Positions 6,831 to 15,103 of a DNA stretch of 36,041 nucleotides are shown here, in pieces. This stretch comes from Candidatus Gastranaerophilales bacterium (GTDB lineage: Bacteria; Cyanobacteriota; Vampirovibrionia; Gastranaerophilales; Gastranaerophilaceae): assembly GCA_944325095.1 (NCBI GenBank), contig CALUYV010000014.1:1-36041 (forward strand), given 5' to 3'. How positions within the stretch are numbered: position 1 is the stretch's first letter; every line of letters starts with the position of its first letter. The notes under the pieces were generated by a model. The model searched no databases, was not told where the DNA came from, and worked only from the letters and a program-made list of their open reading frames with translations. Both the position numbers and the translations under genes were made by a program.

Positions 6831-7883
6831 ATGTATGTAAACAAGTGCATTAAATGCGGTCGTGAGTTTGAAACAAAAAATCCCAAAAGAGTTATTTGCC
6901 CGGAATGCTTGTATCCGGATAAGAAAATGATGATAAATACACCTGCTCCGCAGTCTGAATCAAAAGATGAGAACGCTGCACCAAAAGCAGCAGAACAGCC
7001 GGTTCGCAGTTATTCAACAGAAAACAATCCGCAATTCTACAGCAGTTATTCTAGCGGTGGAAAAGAAAATACCGGCAGTTACAATCGTCCGCAAAGACAA
7101 TATAACAATCAAGGCGGTTATCAACGTGATTACAACCGTCAGGGAGGTTATAACAGAGGCAATTACAACAATAATCGCCAGGGCGGATATAATCGTCAGG
7201 GAGGTTATAACAGAGGCGGCTACAACAATCGTCAAGGCGGTTATAACAACAGAGCAGGCGGTTCACACCAGCAGAGAAGACCTCAAAATAACAGATTTAA
7301 TAACAGACGCCCGAATAACAGAAATTCTGCACCGAAGCAGTTATTAGTCAGCAGAGAACAGTTAGAGCAAATTGAATTGCTCTACAAGTTGATGCTTCCG
7401 CTGCCGAACCCTGATGCACACGAAGTTATCGGCGAAAAAATCGGTCTTGAGCCAAGAAAAGTATTTTTCGGAATAAATCTTGTCAGACAAAAAATGATGC
7501 TTCCGAAATTGCCGTTCCCTAAACGCAAACTGGCAATTACTCCGGATCAATTGAACGCAATAAAAATGTTATACGAACCTTTATTGCCGCTTCCTCCGAT
7601 TGGATGCCACAAAATTATTGCAGCCCAGTTAAAAATGGATGAATGGAGAGTTCATGTAGGTATCGGGCTGGTTCGTTCTCAAATGGGACTTGAAAGATGG
7701 AATCAGGAAAGAGCAGATGCGCCTGAAGAATTCAAAAAACAATATCAGGCTAAAAAGGAAGCCGAGGCTGCTGTTGCAGCAAATCAGACTGAGGCTGCCG
7801 CTGAAACATCTGAAAATCCGGAAGATACTCCTAAGAAAAAAAGAGGAAGAAAACCTAAATCCGAAACCGCTGTGGAAGAATAA
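6831..7883 (+). CDS. Zinc-ribbon, Gly/Arg/Asn/Tyr-rich protein with a duplicated C-terminal domain; putative RNA-binding protein
   Basis: I do not know a named family for this 350-residue architecture. Residues 6-26 form a zinc ribbon (Cys6, Cys9, Cys23, Cys26). Residues about 60-160 are low-complexity, built from units such as GGYNRQGGYNRG, like RGG/RG segments of RNA-binding proteins. Residues about 170-290 hold two copies of a domain of roughly 55 residues. The shared pattern is QL..I..LY..-LPLP, then H..I, then V..GI.LVR..M.L. The tail is Ala/Glu-rich and ends with KKKRGRKPKSE, resembling an AT-hook or basic patch. The stop overlaps the rimM start by one base (TAATG), so it belongs to the rimM-trmD operon, where other bacteria often have rpsP and a KH-domain gene. 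A ribosome- or RNA-related role is inferred from this context. Confidence 0.88.
   Translation: MYVNKCIKCGREFETKNPKRVICPECLYPDKKMMINTPAPQSESKDENAAPKAAEQPVRSYSTENNPQFYSSYSSGGKENTGSYNRPQRQYNNQGGYQRDYNRQGGYNRGNYNNNRQGGYNRQGGYNRGGYNNRQGGYNNRAGGSHQQRRPQNNRFNNRRPNNRNSAPKQLLVSREQLEQIELLYKLMLPLPNPDAHEVIGEKIGLEPRKVFFGINLVRQKMMLPKLPFPKRKLAITPDQLNAIKMLYEPLLPLPPIGCHKIIAAQLKMDEWRVHVGIGLVRSQMGLERWNQERADAPEEFKKQYQAKKEAEAAVAANQTEAAAETSENPEDTPKKKRGRKPKSETAVEE
7137..7217 (+). repeat. In-frame direct repeats coding for the Gly/Arg-rich linker
   Basis: An exact 24-base unit occurs at 7137-7160 and again at 7194-7217, offset by 57 bases (19 codons), so the reading frame is kept. Degenerate copies flank it. The repeat encodes RQGGYNRG and could expand or shrink by slippage or recombination. 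Confidence 0.75.
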
Positions 7884-8401
7884 TGATGGTTAAATATATT
7901 TCTGTCGGAAAAATATTAAACTTTCACGGAATAAAAGGCGAAGCAAAAATCGGCTGTTCCAGAACACAGCAGGATTTTGTAATGTCTTTGGAAACTGTTT
8001 ATTTAAAAAACGGCAGTGAATATAAGCCTTTGCATATTGAATCTTTACGAACTAATAAAAATGTTATAATAGCAAAATTTGAAGGCATAGATTCAATAAA
8101 TGACCTGCTTCCGCACAAGGGCGAATTACTTTTTGTTGATGAAGAGGTTATTCGTGAAAGTTTAGATGAAGATGAATTTTTAATAGACGAATTGGTCGGC
8201 TTGAATGTTTTTGATAATGCTGACGGCAAAAAACTCGGGTTTGTTATCGGAGTATCTAATAACGGGGCAAGCGACTTAATTTCAGTCAAAACAAATTCAA
8301 AAAAAGTCTGCCTGATTCCGTTCGTAAAAGCAATAGTTCCTGTTGTTGACCTAAAGGAACGAAAAATTATGATAAATAATCTGGAAGGGCTGTTAGAATG
8401 A
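7883..8401 (+). CDS. rimM: 16S rRNA processing/ribosome maturation factor RimM
   Basis: RimM binds ribosomal protein S19 and helps mature the 30S head. The 172-residue product begins with the typical GKILNFHGIKGEAKI segment. It has the N-terminal RimM barrel to about residue 90 and a PRC-type barrel after it. The ATG at 7883 overlaps the upstream stop by one base; a second ATG at 7886 is equally possible. The 3' end overlaps trmD by four bases (ATGA), the classical rimM-trmD arrangement. Confidence 0.95.
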   Translation: MMVKYISVGKILNFHGIKGEAKIGCSRTQQDFVMSLETVYLKNGSEYKPLHIESLRTNKNVIIAKFEGIDSINDLLPHKGELLFVDEEVIRESLDEDEFLIDELVGLNVFDNADGKKLGFVIGVSNNGASDLISVKTNSKKVCLIPFVKAIVPVVDLKERKIMINNLEGLLE

Positions 8402-9093
8402 GGTTTGATGTACTTACCCTGTTTCCGGAAATAATTTCTGCCTATTGCGATGTCAGCATTATGAAAAGGGCGCAAGACAGTGAAGTATTCACTCTTAACA
8501 CAATAAATCCGAGAGATTTTACAATTGATAAACATAAGAAGGTTGATGATACACCGTACGGCGGCGGAGCAGGAATGGTATTGATGCCGCAGCCGTTTAT
8601 TGATGCCTATGAATCGGTTGAAAAAACAGAAAATTCAATTACTGTAATGCTTTCGCCGCAGGGTGAACCGCTGACTGAAAAGTTAGTGCTCTCTCTTGCG
8701 AAATACAATCAAATAATTATGCTATGCGGACATTACGAAGGGTTTGACGAACGGATAAGAGATATTATAAAACCGAAAGAAATTTCTATAGGAGATTTTG
8801 TATTAACAGGCGGAGAGTTGCCTGCATTGTGTCTGATAGATGCTGTCAGCCGCAAAATTGAAGGTACACTGGGGAAAATTGAATCCGCTCAGGAAGACAG
8901 TTTTTCAAACGGGCTTCTTGAATACCCTCAATACACAAAGCCAAGAAATTACAGAGGCTATGAAGTTCCTGAAGTTTTACTGAACGGAAATCACAAAGAA
9001 ATCAATAAATTCCGGCTTGAACAACAGATAGAACGAACAAAGTTAAAACGTCCTGATTTATATGAAATATATTTAAAAAATACAAATAAATAG
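8398..9093 (+). CDS. trmD: tRNA (guanine(37)-N1)-methyltransferase
   Basis: TrmD places N1-methyl on G37 of tRNAs that read CNN codons, using S-adenosylmethionine, and prevents frameshifting. The 231-residue SPOUT enzyme shows YGGGAGMV (54-61), LCGHYEGFDERI (109-120) and IGDFVLTGGELPAL (131-143), which form the knotted cofactor site. EDSFSNGLLEYPQYT (166-180) contains the catalytic Asp. It overlaps rimM by four bases and ends 14 bases before the convergent gene at 9108. Confidence 0.97.
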   Translation: MRFDVLTLFPEIISAYCDVSIMKRAQDSEVFTLNTINPRDFTIDKHKKVDDTPYGGGAGMVLMPQPFIDAYESVEKTENSITVMLSPQGEPLTEKLVLSLAKYNQIIMLCGHYEGFDERIRDIIKPKEISIGDFVLTGGELPALCLIDAVSRKIEGTLGKIESAQEDSFSNGLLEYPQYTKPRNYRGYEVPEVLLNGNHKEINKFRLEQQIERTKLKRPDLYEIYLKNTNK

Positions 9094-9107
9094 AAATATT
9101 ATAATTT

Positions 9108-9581
9108 TTATTTTAAAGGATCTCTTGGAACACCGAGTCCGAAAAAGTTAGCAATCAACTTGCCGAACCCGTAGATTACTGTTGCCGCAGCACAGATTTT
9201 TGAAGTTTTACCTTTAGTTAACAACGCTCCAAGACCTAATGCAAAAGGTACAACATGATTTGTCAGCATAGAAGTAAACCCTTTTACATAACCGATACCA
9301 AGGTTGAAAAATCTTCTCCATGTCTGGTCTAATTCCATGGCAAAAGCACCATCTTTAACTTTTTGTCCGATTGTACTCATTCCGGAATCATACAAAGTAT
9401 TATTCAAAAAGTAAGAAGAGGCAGCAACATCCCGTTCTGTAGCATACATATCACTCTGCAGTTTCCCGACATAATGAGCATCATAAGCAACCATACCCAA
9501 AGCGGCCAAGCCAACGCCTTTGGCTGCATATTTTCCAATATTTCCGCTGAGATTTCTGGTTATAGAACGTATTATATTCAT
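9108..9581 (-). CDS. Small membrane-associated protein of unknown function
   Basis: This 157-residue protein is not recognised. Residues about 18-35 (YAAKGVGLAALGMVAYDAHY) and about 108-145 are hydrophobic and glycine-rich, suggesting two or three membrane segments with a polar middle. It has no cleavable signal. AAAAGG precedes the ATG. It follows the HEAT-like gene by 19 bases on the same strand and is probably cotranscribed with it. It converges on trmD, with only 14 bases between the two stops and no obvious hairpin. Confidence 0.75.
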   Translation of the reverse strand: MNIIRSITRNLSGNIGKYAAKGVGLAALGMVAYDAHYVGKLQSDMYATERDVAASSYFLNNTLYDSGMSTIGQKVKDGAFAMELDQTWRRFFNLGIGYVKGFTSMLTNHVVPFALGLGALLTKGKTSKICAAATVIYGFGKLIANFFGLGVPRDPLK

Positions 9582-9600
9582 CTTTCTACCTTTTTAATTA

Positions 9601-10440
9601 CTACTTGCTGCCTTCTTGAGTTTTTGCTGCCGGTGCAGGATTTTCGGTTTTTGGTTTATCTTTTACTTCAAATTCTTTTTCTACCTGTCTGCCGGCCATC
9701 TGGAGTAAAATTTTATTGGCATCCGCAGCATCATGGCCGTAAGCACTGTCACTTTGCTGCATACGTTTCAGAACATTAACCGTATAATCATCTCCGTCAA
9801 CTATTCTGCCTTCCAATGCGGTCAGTGCAAGGAATCTTATTTCATCTGACGGATCCTGAAGCATTTTATTTATCAATGCAGTCAGAGCTTTATCGTTGCG
9901 ACGGGATTCATCTTCCTCTAACCTGTCATAAACTGCCTTTGCGGCATTCATTCTAACTTTTTCATCCTGACTGTTCAGATAATTTTCCAGCATTCTGATA
10001 TAATCATCAGTTAATTCAACAATTTTTCTTTTTTCTGTTTTTTTATCATCTTTGTTATTTGTATTAACTGTATTGCCCGCATTGTTAGGAGCCGCCGGCG
10101 AAGAGGTGTTCACCGGAGTATTTGGATACATTTTTCCGTCTTGACCGAGCGAACTTGTATAATAGCCTGACGGATAACACGGAGCATTAACATTATATGT
10201 CGGAGCAGGGGCACCCGGAACTCCTGCAGACGGATTGAATATTTGAATATTTACTCCGGCAGCAGTTGCAGGAACCTGAACATTTTGAGGCTGCAGAGGC
10301 TGCGAATAACTCGGCGGATAATACGGGATATACGAAGCGGGAGCAGCAGAAGGCTGCTGAACAGGAGTTGTAACAGTATTTTGCTGCTGCGCCGAACCCA
10401 TCGGCTTTTGCTTGATATTTTGATTTGGTGTAACCTGCAT
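9601..10440 (-). CDS. HEAT-like repeat protein with a Pro/Gln/Asn-rich disordered N-terminus
   Basis: The first 130 residues are dominated by Pro, Gln, Asn, Ala and Tyr and should be unstructured. Residues about 140-250 are helical with HEAT-like spacing: DDYIRMLENYLNSQDEKVRM, then KALTALINKMLQDPSDEIRF, then YTVNVLKRMQQSD. HEAT repeats usually serve as protein-binding scaffolds. The tail is Lys/Glu/Pro-rich. There is no signal peptide or membrane segment. AGGGA lies upstream of the ATG at the usual distance. It forms a two-gene unit with the membrane protein at 9108-9581, a possible partner. The repeat assignment is by eye. Confidence 0.75.
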   Translation of the reverse strand: MQVTPNQNIKQKPMGSAQQQNTVTTPVQQPSAAPASYIPYYPPSYSQPLQPQNVQVPATAAGVNIQIFNPSAGVPGAPAPTYNVNAPCYPSGYYTSSLGQDGKMYPNTPVNTSSPAAPNNAGNTVNTNNKDDKKTEKRKIVELTDDYIRMLENYLNSQDEKVRMNAAKAVYDRLEEDESRRNDKALTALINKMLQDPSDEIRFLALTALEGRIVDGDDYTVNVLKRMQQSDSAYGHDAADANKILLQMAGRQVEKEFEVKDKPKTENPAPAAKTQEGSK

Positions 10441-10502
10441 AATACAAATTTCCCTATTTCTACCTATCTATATAAAGTAATTGTACGGAAAAAATTTGCT
10501 TA

Positions 10503-10513
10503 TTTGTAACAAA
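10503..10513. promoter_or_regulatory. TTTGTAACAAA palindrome upstream of the HEAT-like gene
   Basis: This perfect 11-base palindrome around one central base lies between the glycosidase stop and the HEAT-like gene start. Its core, TTGTnACAA, is the same as in the sites at 105-134 and 29112-29120. Confidence 0.3.
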
Positions 10514-10531
10514 ATATTACGCAGATTAAAT

Positions 10532-13042
10532 CTAATTTATGCGTAAGTTATCGACTTTCAACCTGTAAAAATCAACATTTATATTAAGTTTTACACCAAT
10601 ATCAAGAAGAACATCAGCAAATTTCAAATCTTTTTCTTTAATTGCCTGATTTTTGTTATCAAGAATATAACCAATTCTATGGTAAATTTTACCATAGTAT
10701 ATATTCTGCGCTTCCGATATATCAATTTGAAGCTCTAACTGGTCAATAAGGTCAAATAAATCCATTACTGCCTCTGCCTGCTGATATTCAAAACTTTTTG
10801 TCAGCCGTTTCAAATTGTTTATAACCTTTTTGGTATATATCTGATTTGAAGGAGTTTTATCAATCTGAATATTAATCTTTTTGGCTTCATAATTTATATC
10901 TTTAATCTGCTGAACTATTGATTTTTCAACAAACCCGTCAGAATGAGCCAATAGTTCATTATAACTTTTGCTCAGTGCATAACCGGCTGAAATTTTAAAC
11001 TCATTCGGAATTTCAAGCCCCAGACTCTGCATATGATAGATTGAAGCCTTGCCCTGCTCATAGATATCATGGTATGCATTTGAAAATTTCTCCATCTGGC
11101 CTTTCAAAAGGATTTGAAGAATTTTCTTTCTCTCTTCAATAAAGATATCTTTCAATGTGAAGTATTCTTTTCCGAATTTTTCATCCAGAGTTCTTATAAT
11201 TTCCGTCAACGGATTAAGCATGAAAATTTTATTCAGGGTTGTTTTCAAATCCTGATAATCATCAATATTTGAAAATTCTTTTATAGCACAGTGGAAATCT
11301 CCCCCGGAATATTGCATAAGAGCAAATACAAGATTTGATTTCTGCAAAGTAACTTTTGAATATATTTCAATATTACCGATAATCAAGTTTGAATTACCCT
11401 TTTGCACACGTTGATAATCGAGCCGTTTAACCGTATAGCAATAAACATCTTCTTCATCTTCAAACTCCTGATACAAAGAAGTAACTGCCCACAGACAGGC
11501 GATTTGTCTGAGGGTAACAACAGACGGTTTTACAAGACGCTCATAAATATTTTTACCCGTGCCAAATTCCGGAATATTACTTTTTGCCTGTTCGAGAATT
11601 TCAAGGAATTTCTCTTCGTAATTATCTTTGCTGAATTTAGCAGCCAACTGCATTGCTCTTGCGGCATATTTCATAATCTGCACGGTTTCTATCCCTGAAA
11701 TTTCAGAGAAAAACCATCCGCAGCTTGTGTACATAAGCATTGCCTGCCGCTGCATTTCAAGAAGTTCCATACCACGGACATTATCTTCTTCTGATAATTC
11801 GGGGTTAAAATATTCTTTCTGGAAATTTTTGATTCGTGAGTATGTCCTGTCGAGAATCACATCAATATAAGCATTTCTGACTTCCCAGACATTTTTATTA
11901 AAATATTTGACACCGTGTTTTTCAAAAAGTTTTGCAAGATTATCTCTGAGATAATCAAGTGCTTCGCGCAGAGGTTTACGCCATTTTTGATTCCACCCCG
12001 GATGTCCGCCTGTTGAGCAGCCGCAATCATCCATCCATCTGCCGACTCCGTGGAAACAGCTCCAGGATGAAGCCTGTTTTATATCGACTTCATAATCACT
12101 TCTGTACAAATCCAGATATTCGCCGTAATTTGTTATTTTAAAACCTTCATCTTCCGCTTTTATTTTCAAAACATAGGATAAAGCCATATCTCCGAATTTT
12201 GTATGGTGTCCGTAACTTTCGCCATCCGTTGCAATATTTATTAACTGCGGATAGTTTCTGTATTCGGAAACACCTTCTTTGAGTCTTTTGATGAACTTAT
12301 TGCCGTCGGTTAAAAGTTCATCGAAAGCGACAGAGCGGGAAATTGCACCGTCATAGAAGAATAAATCAATAGATTTTGACGGATCGCTTTTTATTGTATA
12401 TTTGTATGATCTTGCAGGGTCAATATTTCCCCAGCTTACATCCTGCCATACCTGCTCGGAGGTTTTCTTAACTTTCAGAGCCTGATACGGGGATAGAACA
12501 GTAAATTTAATTCCGTTATCAACAAGAACTCTTAAAGTTTCATCATCAACAGCGGTTTCAGCAAGCCATATACCTTCAGGTTTTCTGCCGAATCTGTACT
12601 CAAAATCCCTTATGCCCCATTTTACCTGAGTCACCTTATCCCTGTAATTTGCCAGAGGCATAATCATATGATTATAGACCTGCGCCATTGCATTCCCGTG
12701 GCCGTGATGGGAAGAAAGACTTTCAATATCGGCTTTTATTATTCTTTCGTATGTTTTCGGGGAATATTTTTCCATCCAGGAAAGTAATGTAGGCCCGAAG
12801 TTGAAACTCATGTGTTCATAATTATTTACAATATCCAGAATGCGATTTCTGTTATCCACAATTCGGGATACGGAATTCGGATTATAGCATTCTTTGCAGA
12901 TTCTTTCATTCCAGTCGTGGAAAGGTAATGCGCTGTCTTGAAGTTCAATTGCTTCAAGCCACGGATTTTCTCTCGGCGGCTGATAGAAATGCCCGTGAAT
13001 CGTTAAAAACTTTTCGTGCTGTAAGGTTTCATTGCTGCTCAT
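10532..13042 (-). CDS. Glycoside hydrolase family 57 protein with DUF3536 (alpha-amylase/alpha-mannosidase type)
   Basis: GH57 enzymes act on alpha-glucans such as glycogen; the DUF3536 subfamily has no firmly known substrate. Motif 1 is HGHFYQPP near the N-terminus. The nucleophile motif is GIWLAETAVD with Glu162. The acid motif is ATDGESYGHH with Asp273. The C-terminal half is the long helical DUF3536 part. At 836 residues it is of normal length. I start at 13042, because GGAG lies six bases before that ATG, whereas the ATG at 13054 has no ribosome site. No signal peptide is seen, so it should act on cytoplasmic storage or branching glucans. It lies 39 bases downstream of a small exported-protein gene and may share its transcript. 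Confidence 0.9.
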   Translation of the reverse strand: MSSNETLQHEKFLTIHGHFYQPPRENPWLEAIELQDSALPFHDWNERICKECYNPNSVSRIVDNRNRILDIVNNYEHMSFNFGPTLLSWMEKYSPKTYERIIKADIESLSSHHGHGNAMAQVYNHMIMPLANYRDKVTQVKWGIRDFEYRFGRKPEGIWLAETAVDDETLRVLVDNGIKFTVLSPYQALKVKKTSEQVWQDVSWGNIDPARSYKYTIKSDPSKSIDLFFYDGAISRSVAFDELLTDGNKFIKRLKEGVSEYRNYPQLINIATDGESYGHHTKFGDMALSYVLKIKAEDEGFKITNYGEYLDLYRSDYEVDIKQASSWSCFHGVGRWMDDCGCSTGGHPGWNQKWRKPLREALDYLRDNLAKLFEKHGVKYFNKNVWEVRNAYIDVILDRTYSRIKNFQKEYFNPELSEEDNVRGMELLEMQRQAMLMYTSCGWFFSEISGIETVQIMKYAARAMQLAAKFSKDNYEEKFLEILEQAKSNIPEFGTGKNIYERLVKPSVVTLRQIACLWAVTSLYQEFEDEEDVYCYTVKRLDYQRVQKGNSNLIIGNIEIYSKVTLQKSNLVFALMQYSGGDFHCAIKEFSNIDDYQDLKTTLNKIFMLNPLTEIIRTLDEKFGKEYFTLKDIFIEERKKILQILLKGQMEKFSNAYHDIYEQGKASIYHMQSLGLEIPNEFKISAGYALSKSYNELLAHSDGFVEKSIVQQIKDINYEAKKINIQIDKTPSNQIYTKKVINNLKRLTKSFEYQQAEAVMDLFDLIDQLELQIDISEAQNIYYGKIYHRIGYILDNKNQAIKEKDLKFADVLLDIGVKLNINVDFYRLKVDNLRIN

Positions 13043-13081
13043 AATCTGCTCCATACCCCGTTATTCGTGAATTGTAATAAT

Positions 13082-13573
13082 CTATTTTTGTGTTTCATTT
13101 TTTACTTTTTTGGTTACAACAAAACTGTCAACATCCATCCACGGATCTCCAAGTGCTGTTGAAAAAACTTTGCCTGTAAACAAAATTTCATCGCCTGAAT
13201 CTAAATCTATATGTTTTTCCGCAACTTCTTTGGTTAAAAACATTTTAAATTCAGAAAGCGGAATATTATGATTTGTAATATCAGGACGCTGAATCATAAA
13301 TGAAATATATTTTTCATGCGGTCTTAATGCAGGTTTGTAATCCAGTCCCAGAGTAGAAAACTTATCAAATTTTGCTCTGATTCTTATATATTTGTTCAAA
13401 TATTGATACGGATTACTGACAACCGACAACGGATTAACATCAATATATCTAACCTGCGGTGCAGTTGTTGTATATGCTGGTACGGCAAGTGTTTGTGAAT
13501 TTATGAATTGTGTACTTACACCTGCGCCTATAATTAAGGCTGCCGCAAGAACAAGTATGTGTAATTTTTTCAT
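13082..13573 (-). CDS. Small exported protein, possible OB-like fold
   Basis: The 163-residue product starts with a clear signal peptide (MKKLHILVLAAALIIGAGVS, cleavage near residues 25-32). The mature part has alternating beta-rich segments such as YIRIRAKFDKFS, YISFMIQRPD and GDEILFTGKV. That pattern resembles small exported OB-fold domains, but I cannot name a family. AGAGG stands before the ATG and an extended -10 promoter lies at 13606-13618. It should act in the periplasm or at the cell surface. The glycosidase gene follows on the same strand, although that enzyme lacks a signal peptide, so a direct partnership is unlikely. Confidence 0.78.
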   Translation of the reverse strand: MKKLHILVLAAALIIGAGVSTQFINSQTLAVPAYTTTAPQVRYIDVNPLSVVSNPYQYLNKYIRIRAKFDKFSTLGLDYKPALRPHEKYISFMIQRPDITNHNIPLSEFKMFLTKEVAEKHIDLDSGDEILFTGKVFSTALGDPWMDVDSFVVTKKVKNETQK

Positions 13574-13605
13574 TTTAACCTCTTATTTAAACTGTCTTAC
13601 AAATA

Positions 13606-13618
13606 TTATTCTATCACA
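13606..13618 (-). promoter_or_regulatory. Extended -10 promoter of the exported protein-glycosidase unit
   Basis: Read on the minus strand this is TGTGATAGAATAA, identical over 13 bases to the element upstream of gatB. It lies about 35-45 bases before the ATG. No convincing -35 box is visible. Confidence 0.5.
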
Positions 13619-13663
13619 TAATTATCTTAAAGGAAACTATACAAGACAGCAAATTTTAAAAAC

Positions 13664-13690
13664 TTGATAAAGATTAAACGGCTATATAAT
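13664..13690 (+). promoter_or_regulatory. Possible promoter of queF-yraN-speB
   Basis: TTGATA (13664-13669) and TATAAT (13685-13690) are separated by 15 bases, slightly short. The leader before the ATG at 13782 is about 85 bases. I looked for a preQ1 riboswitch in it and saw none. Confidence 0.4.
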
Positions 13691-13781
13691 ATTTGTTTTT
13701 TGAAGGAAATCACTGCTGCTCCTTAGTAAGTCTTATCTGAAATTGCATTTTCCAAAGAAGTTTTTATGTTAAAATTATTGT

Positions 13782-14684
13782 ATGAATTCCAGAACAGATG
13801 AAATAGCGGCGAAATATTTAGGCAAAAAAACGGAAGGAAGTTATGAATATAATCCGGATTTTCTTGTTGCCGTGCCCCGTGAAGAAAACAGAATACATTA
13901 CAATATTGACAGCAGCAATCTGCCTTTCTTAGGGTTTGACATCTGGCATTCTTTTGAATTTTCCGCAATGACTGAAAAATCTGTTCCCGTTACAAAAATT
14001 TTAAAAATAAAATATAACTGTGAAAATAAATACATTATTGAATCAAAATCATTAAAACTCTATCTGAACTCTTTTAATATGAGAAAAATCGGCTCCTGCA
14101 GGACTGAATGCCTTGATATTTGCAAAAAAGACATAATAAACGATTTGAACAGCAAATTAAAAACCAATACGGAAATTGAGTTTATTGATAACAATTCAAA
14201 AAGACTTGAGATTTTTAAAGATTTTGACGATATTACAAAATACATCAACGAAAAAGAATTAAATATATCGAAATTTAAAGAGTCGCCAGAATTATTAAAA
14301 GTTGAGTTAAATGAAACTTTATCAGAATACAGGTTATTCTTTGATTCACTGCGTTCAAATTGCAGAGTGACTCACCAGCCTGATTTCGGAACTGTATTTA
14401 TACACTACAAGTCAAAAAAACATATCAAAGAAAGCAGTCTTATTGAATATCTTGTATCATTCCGCTCAGAATACCATTTTCATGAAGAATGCTGCGAAAT
14501 GATATATAAAAGACTTTACGACCTGCTTGATAAAGATGATGAACTTATGGTCTGTGCGCTCTACACAAGACGAGGCGGAATAAATATATGTCCTGTCAGA
14601 TACAGCAAAAACTACAATCCTGATAAAAATATTGAAAATCTCTTAAATACAGGAGTGTATGCAGAATACGGATTAAATCTTTAA
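13782..14684 (+). CDS. queF: NADPH-dependent 7-cyano-7-deazaguanine reductase, long bimodular form
   Basis: QueF reduces preQ0 to preQ1, the last step before the base is inserted into tRNA on the way to queuosine. The 300-residue product follows the long E. coli-type layout with two T-fold halves. ESKSLKLYLNSFN (87-99) is the QueF motif. SNCRVTHQPDFG holds the catalytic Cys194 and Asp201. VSFRSEYHFHEEC supplies the His-Glu pair, and YTRRGGINICPVR is near the end. The ribosome site is poor. yraN follows after 18 bases. The other queuosine genes are not in the window, so preQ0 supply must come from elsewhere. Confidence 0.93.
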   Translation: MNSRTDEIAAKYLGKKTEGSYEYNPDFLVAVPREENRIHYNIDSSNLPFLGFDIWHSFEFSAMTEKSVPVTKILKIKYNCENKYIIESKSLKLYLNSFNMRKIGSCRTECLDICKKDIINDLNSKLKTNTEIEFIDNNSKRLEIFKDFDDITKYINEKELNISKFKESPELLKVELNETLSEYRLFFDSLRSNCRVTHQPDFGTVFIHYKSKKHIKESSLIEYLVSFRSEYHFHEECCEMIYKRLYDLLDKDDELMVCALYTRRGGINICPVRYSKNYNPDKNIENLLNTGVYAEYGLNL

Positions 14685-14702
14685 AAACCACGGAAAAGAA
14701 TA

Positions 14703-15050
14703 ATGAACAACAGAGAATTTGGCTCAAAAGGCGAAGATATTGCATGTGAATACCTTATTAAAAACGGGTATAAAATACTGGAAAGAAATAAACATTTTTC
14801 AAAATACTGCGAAATAGATATCATTGCACAATTCAAAAATAAAACGATTTTTATAGAAGTTAAAACAAGAAAAAATAACAATTTCGGAACTCCGTTTGAA
14901 GCAATTACCAGAACCAAATACAACAATATAAAAACAGGTGTCCTATCTTATCTTCAGGAAAACAAAATCAGAGAATACCAAATTGATGCCATAGGTATAA
15001 CACTTGAACCTGAATTAGAAATAAAACATCTGAAAAATATTTCGCTTTAA
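14703..15050 (+). CDS. yraN: YraN family (UPF0102) putative endonuclease
   Basis: This is a 115-residue protein of the UPF0102 family. The PD-(D/E)xK nuclease core is visible as CEIDIIAQ (Glu and Asp) followed by IFIEVKTR (Glu-x-Lys). GEDIACEYLIKNGYKIL at the N-terminus is typical. The biological role is not settled; DNA or RNA processing is assumed from the fold. It sits between queF and speB in a plus-strand run and probably shares their transcript. A weak GGAAAAG serves as ribosome site. Confidence 0.9.
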   Translation: MNNREFGSKGEDIACEYLIKNGYKILERNKHFSKYCEIDIIAQFKNKTIFIEVKTRKNNNFGTPFEAITRTKYNNIKTGVLSYLQENKIREYQIDAIGITLEPELEIKHLKNISL

Positions 15051-15103
15051 CCTTGTTTATTGTAAAATTTAACCTGATACGAAGAATTTAAGGAGAATAA
15101 AAT

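Noticed and set aside
7137..7217. Possible CRISPR-like direct repeats
   Set aside because: The repeats are in-frame coding units without spacers of even length and lie inside a real gene; no cas gene is near.
7014..7266. Overlapping minus-strand and alternative plus frames in the Gly-rich region
   Set aside because: They are by-products of the repeated GGY/NNR codons of the real plus-strand gene and have no ribosome sites.
7999..8535. 178-residue minus-strand frame opposite rimM-trmD
   Set aside because: rimM and trmD are certain and the antisense product has no domain or start signal.
9363..9779. 138-residue plus-strand frame across two minus-strand genes
   Set aside because: It spans the junction of two better supported genes and has no start signal.
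13691..13781. PreQ1 riboswitch before queF
   Set aside because: I could not find the hairpin plus A-rich tail of class I, nor a convincing class II structure; the short GGAAA/TTTCC match is imperfect.
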